Shown: piece by piece, positions 45,661 through 57,778 of the stretch
How positions within the stretch are numbered: position 1 is the stretch's first letter
Layout: every line of letters starts with the position of its first letter
Assembly (NCBI GenBank): GCA_021234155.1
Contig: JAJEKV010000078.1
Span: 2,480,001 to 2,544,000, forward strand
DNA: 64,000 nucleotides
Source of the DNA: Isoetes taiwanensis
Taxonomy: Eukaryota > Streptophyta > Lycopodiopsida > Isoetales > Isoetaceae
Reading direction: 5' to 3'
Notes under the pieces: generated by a model
What the model was told of the DNA's origin: nothing
The model's input: only the letters and a program-made list of their open reading frames with translations
Databases searched by the model: none
Made by a program: the position numbers and the translations under genes

Positions 45661-45689
45661 CATGCAAGGCTTCAAGCCATCAAACAATC

Positions 45690-46010
45690 ATGCCTTATGA
45701 CATCTAAACGCATTGAGGACCATATAGATTTACCACATCATTTAGCCATGCTAGTTTAGCACTTAAGAACCACATAACATAACACTATACTAAACCACGC
45801 CTTATTACCACCATGTTATACCACGCTCACAAAACCATACACATAAAGCTTCATATTTAACACATTATTAACCATGTTAGAAAAACCACCTTATCAAACA
45901 CCGATATAAAAACCATACAAGGAAACCACACAAGGTTTTAAATGATATCAACCCACAAAGACGATTGCTTTTTCTAGATAGTTTTTCATATATAATTAGG
46001 TAAAACCCAT
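45690..46010. repeat. AAACCA-rich stretch
   Basis: Short AAACCA, ACCACG and CCATGTTA words recur at irregular spacing. This resembles the complement of the TGGTTT-rich block at 33540-33900. It may be the right subterminal region of a large element. Confidence 0.35.
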
Positions 46011-46463
46011 ATAGGTTTTCTTTTGGGTGCTCTTGTGTGTTGAAATCAGAGTTTCGCCACGCCGAAATGTTTCGATGTCGGAAATTTTTGGACGATTTTG
46101 ACGATTAAACGCCAAATTTGCCAGATTCAAAAATACGACACACGATAAAACGTGATAATACCCTTGAACCTATCCCTCGGTGTGCAATTGCAACACATGG
46201 GCAACATGATTGGAGCAAAGCGAACTAGACCTGCCCATGATATTTAAATTTGTTTGTTGTTTAGTAGATGCAAAAGTTCCAAGAATAAAGGTTCGTAAAT
46301 CCATCTCCATGCTACGTACGTTGTTTATAGATACCTCCTGTACAAATATGAATTGCATTTTGTTTCTTTTAATATTGAACTACATTTTCACTTGTATTTG
46401 AGTTTGACTTCCAAAGTTCCACAAAGTTCTGGCGAATCAAGACCACCCATCTTAATCGTTTAT

Positions 46464-46694
46464 TTACTTTGCTTCTTTTTTATCTTTCTCTAGAATGGCG
46501 GAAGCTGGAAATATGTCATCAGGATTATTTTCTTTGTTTACTTCAAGAATAACTTCAGGAATCTGGCTAAACACGAGACACATTTTGTTGCAGATCATCG
46601 AAAGCATCTTTTGCTTCAAGTCCAGTATCATTTTCTTCAATTCCAACCAGTCTTCAGATGGGTCTTGGTTTGTCTACTCTGTTTGATCCGCTTC
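46464..46694 (-). CDS. Short unrecognised coding-like fragment
   Basis: The minus-strand frame reads an amphipathic, Lys/Leu/Met-rich segment (LKKMILDLKQKML) followed by FSQIPEVI and an acidic, Lys-rich end (EKDKKEAK) before a stop at 46464. Composition is protein-like and not low complexity. It lies about 0.6 kb from the copia-like LTR on the strand that the LTR would transcribe, so it could be a remnant of that element. No family is recognised. 46695-47287 holds no supported gene. Confidence 0.25.
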
Positions 46695-47287
46695 ATCTTC
46701 TTCATAGATAGAAATAATGTACCATTGAGCTATGGATTGTTACAATTGCTTTCAGATGGGGATCTTTTAGTTTTCTTGTGCTCTTTAAAGATTTCTAAAA
46801 CGAGGTTAGTCATTTTATGGTCTCTTTTCTTTCTGTATTCCAAGTCCTCCCCTTAGAAAGTGATTTGAGCTCAGATAGAGCCAGATTGATCCCCCTTCAA
46901 ACTGCAAAGCAGTCTTCTGCTGCAATCTGCAACAAACCTCTGGACCAATTCGTTCTTGGGCCAGGCTTCTCTTCAGGGATGGAGTCTTGAGCAACAAACT
47001 GGAGTCTCTAGCATGCATCTTGAATGTACCTGCTTGGGCTTCTTCTCTTCTGCTGCAAATTCTAGAAAGCATCTAAATACTACAAGCACAGGATGGGTTC
47101 ACCAGCATCACCATATCCGGAATGCATGCAGGCATCCTGATCTTCTTTGGATGGATTGGTATGGGAATGGCATACATAGACTACTGCCCAATTCCCTCAT
47201 TACAGATCAGGAGGTTCGTCCTCCTCAGTGCCAGCTTCAGTGCTGGCCTCCATCTCCATGAATCACGAAGTGCCCAGGCTACGTCCT

Positions 47288-47301
47288 GGGCTCTGATACC
47301 A
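47288..47301 (-). other. Primer-binding site for initiator tRNA-Met
   Basis: The plus strand reads GGGCTCTGATACCA. Its complement, TGGTATCAGAGCCC, is the well-known plant initiator tRNA-Met primer site. It abuts the LTR at 47302. Confidence 0.8.
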
Positions 47302-47494
47302 TGTTAATAATCTAGAATACAGAAATACAGAACTGAATGTATTGATTAGAGGAAAACCGGTTGGACAGACCCCAACCGTAGCCATGAATATATAGCATAT
47401 ATATGAAGGCAAGAGGCAACTCTAACTGCTGGTGACTCTTGATCAGAGCCCCCTCCAGATGTATGGTGAGGATCAGGATCATCTCACCTCAACA
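47302..47494 (-). mobile_element. Copia-like LTR (193 bp), 5' end of a minus-strand element
   Basis: The segment starts TGTTAATAAT and ends CCTCAACA on the plus strand, so on the minus strand it runs TGTTGAGG to TTATTAACA with proper TG..CA ends. The primer-binding site is next to it, which makes this the 5' LTR of an element running toward lower coordinates. The first codons after the site (MEMEASTEAGTEEDEPPDL, about 47259-47203) end in a stop. I find no second LTR or pol, so this is a truncated or non-autonomous copy. Confidence 0.7.
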
Positions 47495-47860
47495 TGCTGG
47501 TCTAAGATTGTCGAGGCCGTCCTCCCAAGGGATATAAGCGTGTCGATTTCCGAATTTATATGTAGTAGTACTAGTACTAGTACTGGGACCATCTTCACTA
47601 GTCGGATTTTGGTACAGAGAAGGAGATGGGCTGTGTTGAGGAAGAGCGCGTCTTGATTCTTTCTTAAAAAACCTCTGCCAAGAAAAAAAAAAGCTTCCTA
47701 GGAAGAAGAGGTATAGCAAAGGATACCAGGCGGATGACGGATAAGCATAAAAAAGCTGCTGCTCTAAACGTTAGCAGAGCGTTGAGAAAGAAAGAGGCTG
47801 CCAGACAAAGAGCAGCCCCCAATTGAGGCCCAACGGCTCTCTTTGACAGCCTCTGCTAAC
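47495..47860. other. 3' flank of the ankyrin gene
   Basis: The stretch holds CTAGTACTAGTACTAGTACT near 47569 and a run of 11 A at about 47680. CAGAGGCTGTCAAAGAG-type sequence near 47845 is partly complementary to GAGGCTGCCAGACAAAGAGC near 47790. No gene is supported. Confidence 0.4.
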
Positions 47861-49772
47861 TTACTGTACTTGACACACAGGAAACATAGCAGAAATCCCC
47901 ACAAACACTGCCACAAACGAGAAAAACAAAGAAAAATTCGACACCCAAATCACAGGAGAGTTGATATCAGCAATTTGAACTGACCCTTCAAATGTAATTC
48001 CCACAATCATAGTAGCACCTACCAAGATCGCATTGGAAAAGTCCTGATAAACCTTCTGCTCTTTATATAGAGTCTTTACGTGAGCCTGCACTTCCGGTCT
48101 CTTCATTAATTCCTTCACAATCCCCCCTCAGTAGTAGCATATTCCAAGGGAGTCTTGCCTTCATTGTCCATTGTATCTGGTCAATTCGCTGAGATCTCCT
48201 CAGTTCTGCATAGCATGGACACAATACTTTTCTGTTTTAGTATAGATGCCCAATGCAAAGCTGTCCTACCGGTGATCTTTCCTTTACTATTCACAAACTC
48301 AAATATTCCTTTGTTGTTCTCATGGACGAACTTGGCAATACCAATACCCTCAGATTTGCCAATATTTGCGTGGAGAATTTTGTATATGGCTGGAATTTCG
48401 TTGATGATCTCTTCATTTGAATGAGATCCCGTAATGTGAACTCTAAAACTGTTGATAAAATCCACATTAATTTCTTCATTTAATGTGTTTGACAAAAGTT
48501 CCCCCGCCAGGTTTTCTCCCAAACACTTCAGCAGTGCCCCTGCGAACTGAAGCTGATTCTCAATGAGAGCAACGCGTAAAGGGCTCCTATTCTTTTTATC
48601 TTTAGCAGAAGGATTGACATTTTCCCTTTTAAGCGTTTCTATCACACTAGTATTGCCCTTGGATGCAGCCCAGTGGAAGGCATTTTGCCCTTGTTTGTCC
48701 TTCAGATTTACATTGATTACATAATTCTCTTCCTTACCGTCTTTTTTCCGCGCAGTGTGCTCGCGTATTTTTTTTAAGACCGATTCAACTTCCCCTTTGC
48801 TACCATAACAGGCTACATAGTGAAGCAAAGTTCCATTATTACGATGCACCAAGGGGTCAAATGCTGCAGACGATATCATTTTGTTGAAAATAGTGCTTAC
48901 GGCAGACTGTGTAGCAACATTCAGCGGCAGCTCATCCTTGGAATTAGTAGCAGACATATCAGCGCCTTTCTCTAAGAGGAGATTTATGACATTTGCAGAT
49001 CCATTTCTAGCAGCCCAATGGAGTGGAGTGTCGCCATTCAATCCGTCAGGTACGGAGATTTTAGCGCCATGTCTAAGCAACCATTTTACGACCTCTTCGT
49101 GCCCATTCCATGCAGCATAATGCAAGGCTGTCAATCCATCATCGTTTGTGTCGTCAACGTAAGTGATGAGCTTTTTCATGACAGGCACGCTTCCGCCCCG
49201 TGCACCAAAATGGAATGGGTTGCGCCTTTGTGGTCCTTTGCAAGCGCATCAACTTTTTCCTTGAGCAGGAAAGCGACCACCTCTGCGCTGCCCTTTCCTG
49301 CAGCATAGTGCAGCAGAGTCTGTCGCTTGTTGTTTCTGATACCCCTCAGGAAACTTCTCCTTGTTCTCTGTGGATGTTTCTCTAGCATTAGTTGCAGAAT
49401 GCTGAGATTTCCCGCAGCTATATGTAGCGGGGTGTCCCCTTCGTGATCTCTTACCTCCAAATCTGACACCTGAAGCTTCTCCAACAATATGCGAACCACA
49501 TCCTCTTTCTCATACTCTGCAGCAATGTGCAAAGGCGTGGCTTTTCTGTCTGCAACCAATGCCCGAATATCCGCTCCACGTTCAAGCAAGTCTTTAACTA
49601 AATCAGAATTACCATCAGCGCATGCCCAGTGTAATTGACGGAAACCAAACTCATCGATATGCTCCAGATCCTCAGGCAACTGCTCTCGCCTCTCAACTTC
49701 GGCCATTCGATCACAACTCCGAGAAGTTGTTCTGAATGCTTTAGATACTCTTGTAACTTTTGACCCGTTCAT
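47861..49772 (-). pseudogene. Ankyrin-repeat membrane protein gene, interrupted by three lesions
   Basis: On the minus strand about twelve ankyrin repeats follow one another from about 49652. Typical cores are QLHWACADGNSDLVKDLL, TPLHIAAEYEKEDVV, LHYAAGKGSAEVVAFLL, ALHYAAWNGHEEVVKWLL and FHWAASKGNTSVIETL. At the C-terminus two hydrophobic helices (NAILVGATMIVGITFEG and SLFFSFVAVFVGISAMF) resemble the membrane part of plant ankyrin/PGG proteins. Such proteins sit in membranes and have roles in stress and defence signalling. Lesions are a one-base shift near 49220, a TGA at 48181-48183, and a one-base shift in a six-C run at 48122-48127. Two of these are single-base indels, so they could be sequence errors and the gene could be intact. 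I chose ATG 49772 because it follows a TATA box by about 150 bases. ATG 49706 is also possible. An open frame upstream to 50009 is not ankyrin-like. Confidence 0.75.
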
Positions 49773-49921
49773 ATGTAGAGTAAGCATGATAAGTGTTGGG
49801 ACCCCTCTGGCCCAAGAACAGATTTTGACTGTGCCAAAACATTGTCGCGGAGGCCCATGTGCCCAGGCCCATGCTATTTTCAACCATCGATGTTTACTAC
49901 GTGGATGGTAGTGATCATGTT

Positions 49922-49930
49922 TATTTATAG
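49922..49930 (-). promoter_or_regulatory. TATA box of the ankyrin gene
   Basis: On the minus strand the sequence is CTATAAATA. It lies about 150 bases before ATG 49772, leaving room for a short 5' leader. It also argues against the ATG at 50009, which lies upstream of it. Confidence 0.5.
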
Positions 49931-51946
49931 CCGCCGCATAATCCAGAGTAAGAAGGGGAGCAACAGCCGGCAGGAGAGATTCCCATGTTGCAACCCAGAT
50001 TCCATTCATGTTTTTCTATTCTCACGATTCCACTACAGCTCCGGCAGTCCTCCTAATAACACGAGGCCCAGATTCCACCAGGCCGGCAGATTGCAACCTT
50101 GCTTGCAACAAATACCAGCTTATTGGAATCAAAGTGCCGGAATCAACATTCCACACAAGTCGTGATAGTTTTGTAAGGTTGGTTCACATGCAACCATCCT
50201 CGGAGAGGGGCCCTGTTTTGCCCTGTGCTAATCCCCGATGGATGGTAGGTGATGGTCCATGTAAAAGGGTGAGCCTTTTTACATGATGGTGATGGCAACT
50301 TCATTGCATGTGGACTGAGCTTTCTTGTTAGCCGGCATCTTTTTTCGTGCATCTGCCAGCCATCTGCTGGGCAACATCCCCCGTCACAAAAAATTCTTGT
50401 AATCCTCAGGAATTTCCACCTGCAGGAATCCCAACAGAAGTGTCAGTTGCTTATTTATTGCCCATCCATTTGTCCTCACAGCAACTGTCGGCTCAGTGGA
50501 ATCTGGGCCTGATTTGCTTTATGTGGTAGATCTTAGAAGGTGGTAACATAAACTCCTGGGGATCTTTGACCGGGAGTTCAATCACAGATTTTGGATGCCA
50601 GATCGGAATTTTTGGCTCTAGTGGAATGCCAACATGATTTCTTGCTTTCGTGGAGCTCTCAGACTTCTCCACCTCTGATCTTCCACTGGAGTGGAATCTG
50701 GGCCCGGTGTGGAACGACACATTTGCCTCTGCCCCGGAGTTTCCCCAACGCTGCCCATAGGGCTTCTTTCCAAAAGGAAAAGCTAGCCGACAGAGGCCTA
50801 CTTGATCTTCGATAAAGGAGCCCACAAGGGCTTTCTCTCATCATAGAGGATGGTTGATCTAGTCGTGCCACGTGTCCACATATAGGTGCAAAACTCAAGA
50901 ATGACATGTAAGAAACTCAAGAAGTGAATAAAAGAATGGAACGCGGAGTAAGAAAATTATCTTTTCAAAGTTACAAAAGATGACATATGTTGTAACCTTA
51001 TTGGACAAGACAGGTGGATTGGGCCCAACCATTCTTTACGTTCCTCACAAGTATTGGACCCATCCCATATTCATTTTTTTTTTTTTTTTGAGAGAATGAG
51101 GTTTTTCCATTAATTATAGAAAAAGGTACGATAGATAGAGTGAGACATTATAGATGCAAAAGAAAAAATGACAAAAAATAATTGTTGCGCTATGAAAGCA
51201 CCTCAAGACACTTGATTGAAACAACAAAGTAGTGTTCAACCATAACAAGATTTGTCGCGAACTTAGGAACCCCAACTTCAATGTCGAAATCCCCTTATAG
51301 ATATTGATCAAAGATCACAGAAGACAAAATTCTTCAAGTAATTCCCGCAATAATGAACAAAGATGCAAACTTAATGCGTAAATTAATTGTAGATCGATTG
51401 ACTCCATGGTTGGTAAAGAGGAACCAAGGAAAATAAGTATGTATGATAATATCAAGGTTCGTGAAGTTGAAAAAGTGGCCGAGGTGCAAAATCGAGATGG
51501 GGAGGAGGGGGAGGAGGGGGAGAGATGTGTTTAGAAGGAGGAGAGCCGATGAAGTCATAATGAGACCGGAAATTTGGTTATAAGATGAGAGTGTTGGAAT
51601 TTCTCCAATTCAAATCTAGAATCGAAATTATCAAAGATTAGTTGTAGACATCAGAATCATCAAAGTGCCATAAGCATCCGCCGCAACCCCTGGCGCGAGT
51701 AACATTCCCTGTAGTATTCAAACTGCTGGTGAGTCATTCTCCCATTGTTGCATCTAAAACCACCAGTGAAAGTCATCGTGTAGGTGCTACACCAATCAAT
51801 TTCTCATCGTGATATCCAAGATATCGATATCGCGATTCCCCATCAACCAAATCCGTAAGCCATCCAGATACTATATATCATGTAACAATCTCTGCCCTGG
51901 AGATAAACTGTATTCGGCTAGCTCCACACAAGTACTAGTATCTCTG
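49931..51946. other. Upstream region of the ankyrin gene, no recognised gene
   Basis: GGAATCTGGGCC-like words recur between 50040 and 50700 in both orientations. The open frames here (for example 50493-50825 minus) are unrecognised. A run of 18 T at about 51070-51087 precedes AT-rich DNA. Nothing else is supported. Confidence 0.35.
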
Positions 51947-54900
51947 CTAAGACTCCACATGTAGTCTAGGAGATGAAGAATCAATGTCAGTAAGTGATGC
52001 ATGACAATCGAGTTTAAATAATTGGAAGGCACCATTGAAATTGCCTATACTAAACCATTTATTGTCTACAAAATCTTTATCTAAATGCTTTTGACTTATA
52101 ACAGCTAATTCAATTTCATACATAACTTGAGTTTTGATCCAAATAGATAGACATGGTTTTGCCTCCATATAAGCATCTATTCTTGCGCTTTCAAACACTC
52201 CATAGCGTGATGTAGCATAAAAATATTGTGAATGCATCATCATTCATCATAAAATCAAGCAGAGAAGCAGGACAATTAATATTGAAAGAATGTTAAGTCG
52301 CATTGAATTAAAGTGGGTCAGATAATATAGTTTGTAATGTTTTTTGTAACGAAAAATACATTAAATAGTATTTTTTTGTAACACGTTACTAATGCAATAT
52401 TTGTGACATGTAAAAAAATCTAATCGCATTGTGGCGCGTCACCAATTAATTTTTATACCACGTATTTGCATTTGTCCCGGGCACGAAAGTGTCCTCTTAA
52501 TTATACCCATATTTTGTTGTCACGGGTGTCAATTGCAAATAAATTGAATAAAAAGGGGAGGGGGGGGGGGGAGGAATGAGTATCCAAGGAGTAAAAGAAT
52601 ACACCAAAAATTGATCACATGATAGAAAATAATGTATACCAAAAAAATATGGTTTAAACTGCTTGAACATGTTTATACAAAGATAGCTACTACTCCTATC
52701 GCCATCTCCATCAAAATAATCCCGACACACGATCTCACACCCTCACGCCAATGGGAATGCTATCGTTAGCGTAATCCATGTTAGAGCATCAATATCGCCC
52801 TCCTTCATCGCTTAGTCGCCATAATTCTCGCAAAAGAATTATGATAAATAAACACCGAGGACCAATGTCATTATGCAAATAATGTCATATGAACTTACTT
52901 CTTCATCAAGATGGTGCAGAGGCCATGTGTTATGGCGAAGCAAAATAAAGCTCCAACTCAAAGAAAAGACATTCCTTTAGTGAATTGGCGCTTTGGTCAA
53001 ATGTTGGCTCTTTTCCATATTTTTGGTACTAAAATGAAACAACATAGAAAATTTGTTAACTTTTATTTATGCTCGAGTAATAGAACCCCACCAAAAAAAA
53101 AAAAAAAGAAAAAGGAAAAGAAGAAGAAGAAGAGAAGTTAGAAACTTATAAATTTTTGTGGCAAACGTAAGTTCATCACCACTACCAAGTCGATGAGCCG
53201 CACTGTGATCTTCCTTTCTAGCACCGCAAAGATAACCACTTCAATAAAGTTTTAATAATAGACAAGATACATTAAGAAATTGTAGGACTTACGCAAAGAA
53301 ATGCTTTTTGTTATGCATGTCTCTCGATCTCCTCGCTTATCCAATTGGTCTTCTTTAATAGCCCACTCCCAAAACTCATCACTTGCTCGTTTAGGCTTTG
53401 GAGTATTCTTCTTCAAAGATATACTAGCTTTTTGCTTTATTCTATAACGTCTTGTCCTACAAAACCATAGAATTGAAATGTGAGTTTCAACTCTAACTAC
53501 GTATAAACACTTCCTAAACATCAAATCATCCAAAGCATAATGAATCAGTATTTTATTTTGTATATGATTACCTCAAAACGCCGGACATCTTGTGCGTCAC
53601 CTCAGATTAATCAAATCCAACACCATGCTAAGTCTCTAGGGTGCTCAATACCTAAGTCGTTGAAAACTTAAGTTATCATCATTAAATAATAATAAAAAAA
53701 AATCTAGTTACAAACTTCCTTAACATCACTAATAAATAACAATAAAAACATCTAGTTACAAACTTCTTGAATGTCACTAAATAACACTAAAAGAATTTAG
53801 GTGCAAACTCACTTCTTCAATATGCGATCTATTTTGTTGGTTCATGTGCTTATGTGGTTCTCTTCAAGAAACAAATTGTCTCATGATTCTCTTTATGGAT
53901 TTTGCAAAAACCCTTGACCCTTGCCCAATTTTTTGCTTCCCCAAATTGCTTATAGCCATTGGAGGAAGACCCGTTGTACCTTGTATAACTTTTGTGCCTG
54001 GTCATACTTAAAGATTCCAATCTAGAAAGCAACCAACATGCAATATCATAAGAAAGGAATAAGAAATAATGGAAGCAGATACAAAAAGTATAATAATTAT
54101 ACAAACCCAACAAGTCGCCCTCGATGAAGGTGGAGGGCGCGTGGTCTCCCTCTACCTCTAGAACCCGGGTGGGAAGTCATAGGTGTAGGATCTATCAATT
54201 TCTAGATATGTCTATAGGATCCGGCCGATGTAGGACCTACTGAGGGGGGTGGCGCCATGCCCCTGGAGATGGCAATGGTGTCCGCTGGGCAACATGTGTG
54301 ATCATCTCCATGCTGCACCACCGCCTCCCCGGTGGGTGCTCCCCGATCCCTCATAACCTTAGGGTTCAACCTCCTTGCATAGTACCAAAGTTGTCCTGTA
54401 TCCACCCATTAATTCGTTCCTCTATCCTGCCAGCCGCTTTGTATATCTCTGAGAGTATCCCACTGCAACATTAAACGGGTCCTAAAAAATCTCATCCATC
54501 TATATTTGAACACATATTAGCATATGCAAAATTAATAGAAATCCTTAATTCAAGTACTCTTGAAATTCAAAAACAATTACAATACTTATTCAAGCTCACA
54601 GACAAACTCAAATATTTTATTATGACATATTCATGTGTTTTGAATATAACAACTAATATGGAGAAAAAGTGAGATTTCTAACATTAACGCAGGGGCAAAC
54701 CCAAATATTACATTATGACATAAGATATTCATATTTTGAACATAACAACTAATATGGACAGGGAGTGAGATTTCTAACATTAGGCGATAACAAATTTGTA
54801 TCTACTATAATTTGCGGCTAATTGGCAAATTTTGATAGCAGCGATAGAGAGAAAATTCAAGTCTTACATCTATTGGGATGACGGGACATTGTAGATACTG

Positions 54901-55469
54901 TTAAATAGTAAAACGTAAATGAAGTTAATGCAAAAGCATGGCTCTAGTCAAATCTTTGCCAAAATGAACCAAGAAATTGTCACCGTATTGCAGAGATAAA
55001 GCATTTGTTGGAAACGAATAAAAAAAACCCTAGAGAGATGACCACCATCACTTTTGGTTAATATCACTTTTAAATTCAATGGTTAATGGTTTAGGGTTCA
55101 ATGGTTAATGGTTTAGGGTTCTGTTCACGAGTATTAAAAAGACAAATTTGGATTAAACTATTTAAACTATTCAAACAAGGTATTCGGGAATTCGACGACA
55201 CCAACCGTAACTTATGTCTTGCATTCAATCAAACCAAGCCCAACGGCATTTAACTATCATTCAATTAAATTGGGATTATGTCTTAATTTTGGGACAAATT
55301 TCATATTGTATGTTTTTATAGCATATTCAAATTCACACAAACCACCTCAAAAAGTATGAAAATGTAATCTCATATTATTTACAAAATAGTCAATATTTCA
55401 CAATATAGCACCATATCATAAAAACGTGATGAAAAAATTTACATAGTTATTCAACTCTTCAAGCAACCC
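51947..55469. other. AT-rich region with unrecognised open frames
   Basis: Minus-strand frames at 51947-52243, 53252-53533, 53850-54113 and 54202-54405 look partly protein-like (for example SDEFWEWAIKEDQLDKRG) but match no family I know. They could be exons of a decayed element. A G-run lies at 52558-52571 and a purine run at 53090-53137. TCAATGGTTAATGGTTTAGG is repeated twice at 55076-55121. No gene can be called. Confidence 0.35.
52554..52575 (+). repeat. Homopolymeric G tract
   Basis: GGGGAGGGGGGGGGGGGAGG lies in otherwise AT-rich DNA. It could form a G-quadruplex, or its length could be a sequencing artefact. Confidence 0.7.
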
Positions 55470-57530
55470 CAATGATATCATAGCCTTCTTCCCGACATCC
55501 CCGAGGTATTGTAATTCTCGTGATTTCTAGCTGAATAGTGTTTGGAGTCCATGAGTACAAAACAATTTCATAGTCTAGCCAAAGATCGATCACTCTAAGT
55601 TTCTCCTCCATCTCTTTGTCCAACAATGAAAGTACCTTTCTTTATCCGGATACGCTGGTCAACCGATGCACCGACACCACCATTCTACCCGCATTACATG
55701 GTTGAAGTTAATATTACCTTCTTCTTTGCAAATATCGTAGATAGTGAACCACATCCACACCGGATATGTATCTAAATCACCGGGCTTTACTACCACAAAT
55801 TGGTGGCATTCCAAGTCGCTGGAAGGTTCATAAGCATCCATGCCTAGAAACTTTGGCCTATTGTTCTTAGGACCAACATAGTGTTTGTCGAAGGAGGAGG
55901 AGCATATTGCTTACTTAATGCTACTAATGCTGTCATCAATATCCTCAAGACCGCGGTCTTCCAACTAGTTTTAGGCAACCTCCCTTTTTTCAATTCATCC
56001 GAGGATGTGTATATCTCCCCAACAAAGTTAATCACCTTCTTCCAAAGAAGCCACCAAGGCACGATTGGTGTCATCCGGATTGGTTTGCCAATGCTTTATA
56101 TAGTTCTAGATTCCTTCCTTAGTCAATCCCAATTGCTTCACTTCTGTAGGGTTTTAGAGCTTTTGGTTGACCTCGAGGTATCATAGGCTTGCCATTCTCA
56201 TCTCTACGCCATATTTCCTCCCTCCTCTCCACTCCTCCTCTCAAGGTCTCATCTTCCATTGGAAGATTGGAATCCCATCTCTCACCCAAAAGTGAACTGC
56301 AGAGGCCTGGAATGACCTTCAAGATCCAATGTATAACCATCCACAAAGCTCTTTTCCAATCGGGCACTTCTTCTATGAGAGAAGCTATAGGGTTTGGAGT
56401 AGTGCATTCATGCAAGATTTCCATTAGCCTAGGAAAGTTGGTGACTATCTCACGCTTCAAGATACAACTATATTTGCCAAATAATGCATCCACATCCTCA
56501 TGGGTATGCCCGGCATAAGAAACCCTAAATTAACTCTTTTCAAATATCCCCACAGCTTGTTAAGTAGGATAGGAAAGAAAACATCCACCGTTCTTATTTT
56601 AGCCAAAGACAATTATCAAGTTGCAAGAGGAACCTTTTGGGTAGATCTTGAGCTCTAGCACGTGAAGTTGAAGCTCCAACATGTTCATTAGACCCATGCT
56701 TCCTAAACCTTGCCTTGCTGAACTTTTCAATATTGTTAGGGTTTCCATCTAACAATGCTCTATGTAGTGCCCGGCTAGTCAGTAGGGTCCCGGAGGTGAC
56801 CATTGTATCCATTTTCATAGTTTCTCAAACACCTCATGATACTCCCAATATGAAAATCTGGACCATCACTCCACAACTCCAAACTAAAATGGCCATAGTA
56901 GGTTTGAGTCTCCGCCCATGCAAGATTGCCCCACCATTGAGATCTATAAAGGGTATGATCTTCCACATGACTTTGGTATGTACTTGAATTGTGGAAGACA
57001 AGTCTTTGCTGGTCCATCTTGTCATGTATAATACATAAATAGTTATTAGGTTCCAATGCATAAAGTCCTCCACATCCAATAACATGATCTACATGATAGT
57101 TGGTCACCATATGCTCCTTCATATGCTCCCTTATCCTAGCCCTTTGACTAGGTTGCACACCTTATCAAGAGTCTCCTTCAACTTAGCACATAAATTGCAC
57201 TTTGCAAAGTTGTTTGAAGTTGCTATGGTGACATGATTGAAATGCTTCTTCCATGCCTACTAAAGCTAGGTTGGGATATTGAAGAATTCCCAATTCTCAA
57301 GTAGGAATTCACTTCTTCCAAAATACTCTTTTGAGTACAATGTGATGGTAATCTTTTCTCAACAACTGCTCTTCCCTTTTCATCCCTTCGCTTTTGTGTG
57401 GCATCGACTCATTGAAATCAATATATTTTTCAAATATCTCCCCGGCAGCCAAGATCCTAGTTTGGTCTCTCAACAAACCATTATTTCCATGTAAAGCAAT
57501 CTCTTTCCCCCTCACTGCTTTTTTTGCCAA
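55470..57530 (-). pseudogene. DUF7869-like transposon protein relic
   Basis: On the minus strand the family's landmarks appear in order. A Lys/Arg-rich section (57530-57309) comes first. ARIREHMKEHM leads into LCIIHDKMDQ (about 57025). HFSLELWSDGPDFHIGSI follows (about 56860), then LPKRFLLQLDNC (about 56615) and, after a frameshift, GHTHEDVDALFGKYS (about 56500). Next comes IEEVPDWKRAL (about 56370), and near the end QFVVVKPGDLDTYPVWM and RVEWW (about 55690). The IIHDKMD, DNC and HTHEDVDA motifs form the presumed metal-binding core of an RNase-H-like integrase/transposase. Several frameshifts and stops make this copy inactive. The 5' side ends where an LTR fragment begins (57566). The family match is from motifs; the name DUF7869 is my best recollection. 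Confidence 0.65.
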
Positions 57531-57565
57531 TTATGCCATGAAGAACTTGGAATTGCAGCCACGGG

Positions 57566-57760
57566 TAGGAGCTCTCATGTTTTATGGCATATGATTATCT
57601 TCCTTGGCGCTATGGATATGTGGATGATCTACACTTCGAGGTAGTATGATGTATTGATTATTGCTAGTTCTCGACGATGTTTATGCTTCCACAGGATGAT
57701 AGGAGCCCATAGGGGAAGGGCATGCAAGACACCTTCATGTCCCCTTCCTCAAGACTACGG
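57566..57760 (+). repeat. LTR 3'-end fragment
   Basis: GTAGGAGCTCTCATGTTTTA through GGAGCCCATAGGGGAAGGGC and GACACCTTC is repeated at 59107-59299, which is the 3' part of the LTR that follows. It is followed by TGATCCCAGAG, the same type of motif that follows the left LTR of the 17-28 kb element. Confidence 0.6.
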
Positions 57761-57778
57761 TGATCCCAGAGGATAGAT

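Noticed and set aside
48155-49385. Plus-strand open frames opposite the ankyrin gene
   Set aside because: They are antisense to clearly recognisable ankyrin repeats.
55076-55121. TTTAGGG, possible telomere-type repeat
   Set aside because: Only one TTTAGGG per 22-bp unit and two units, so it is a short duplication and not telomeric DNA.
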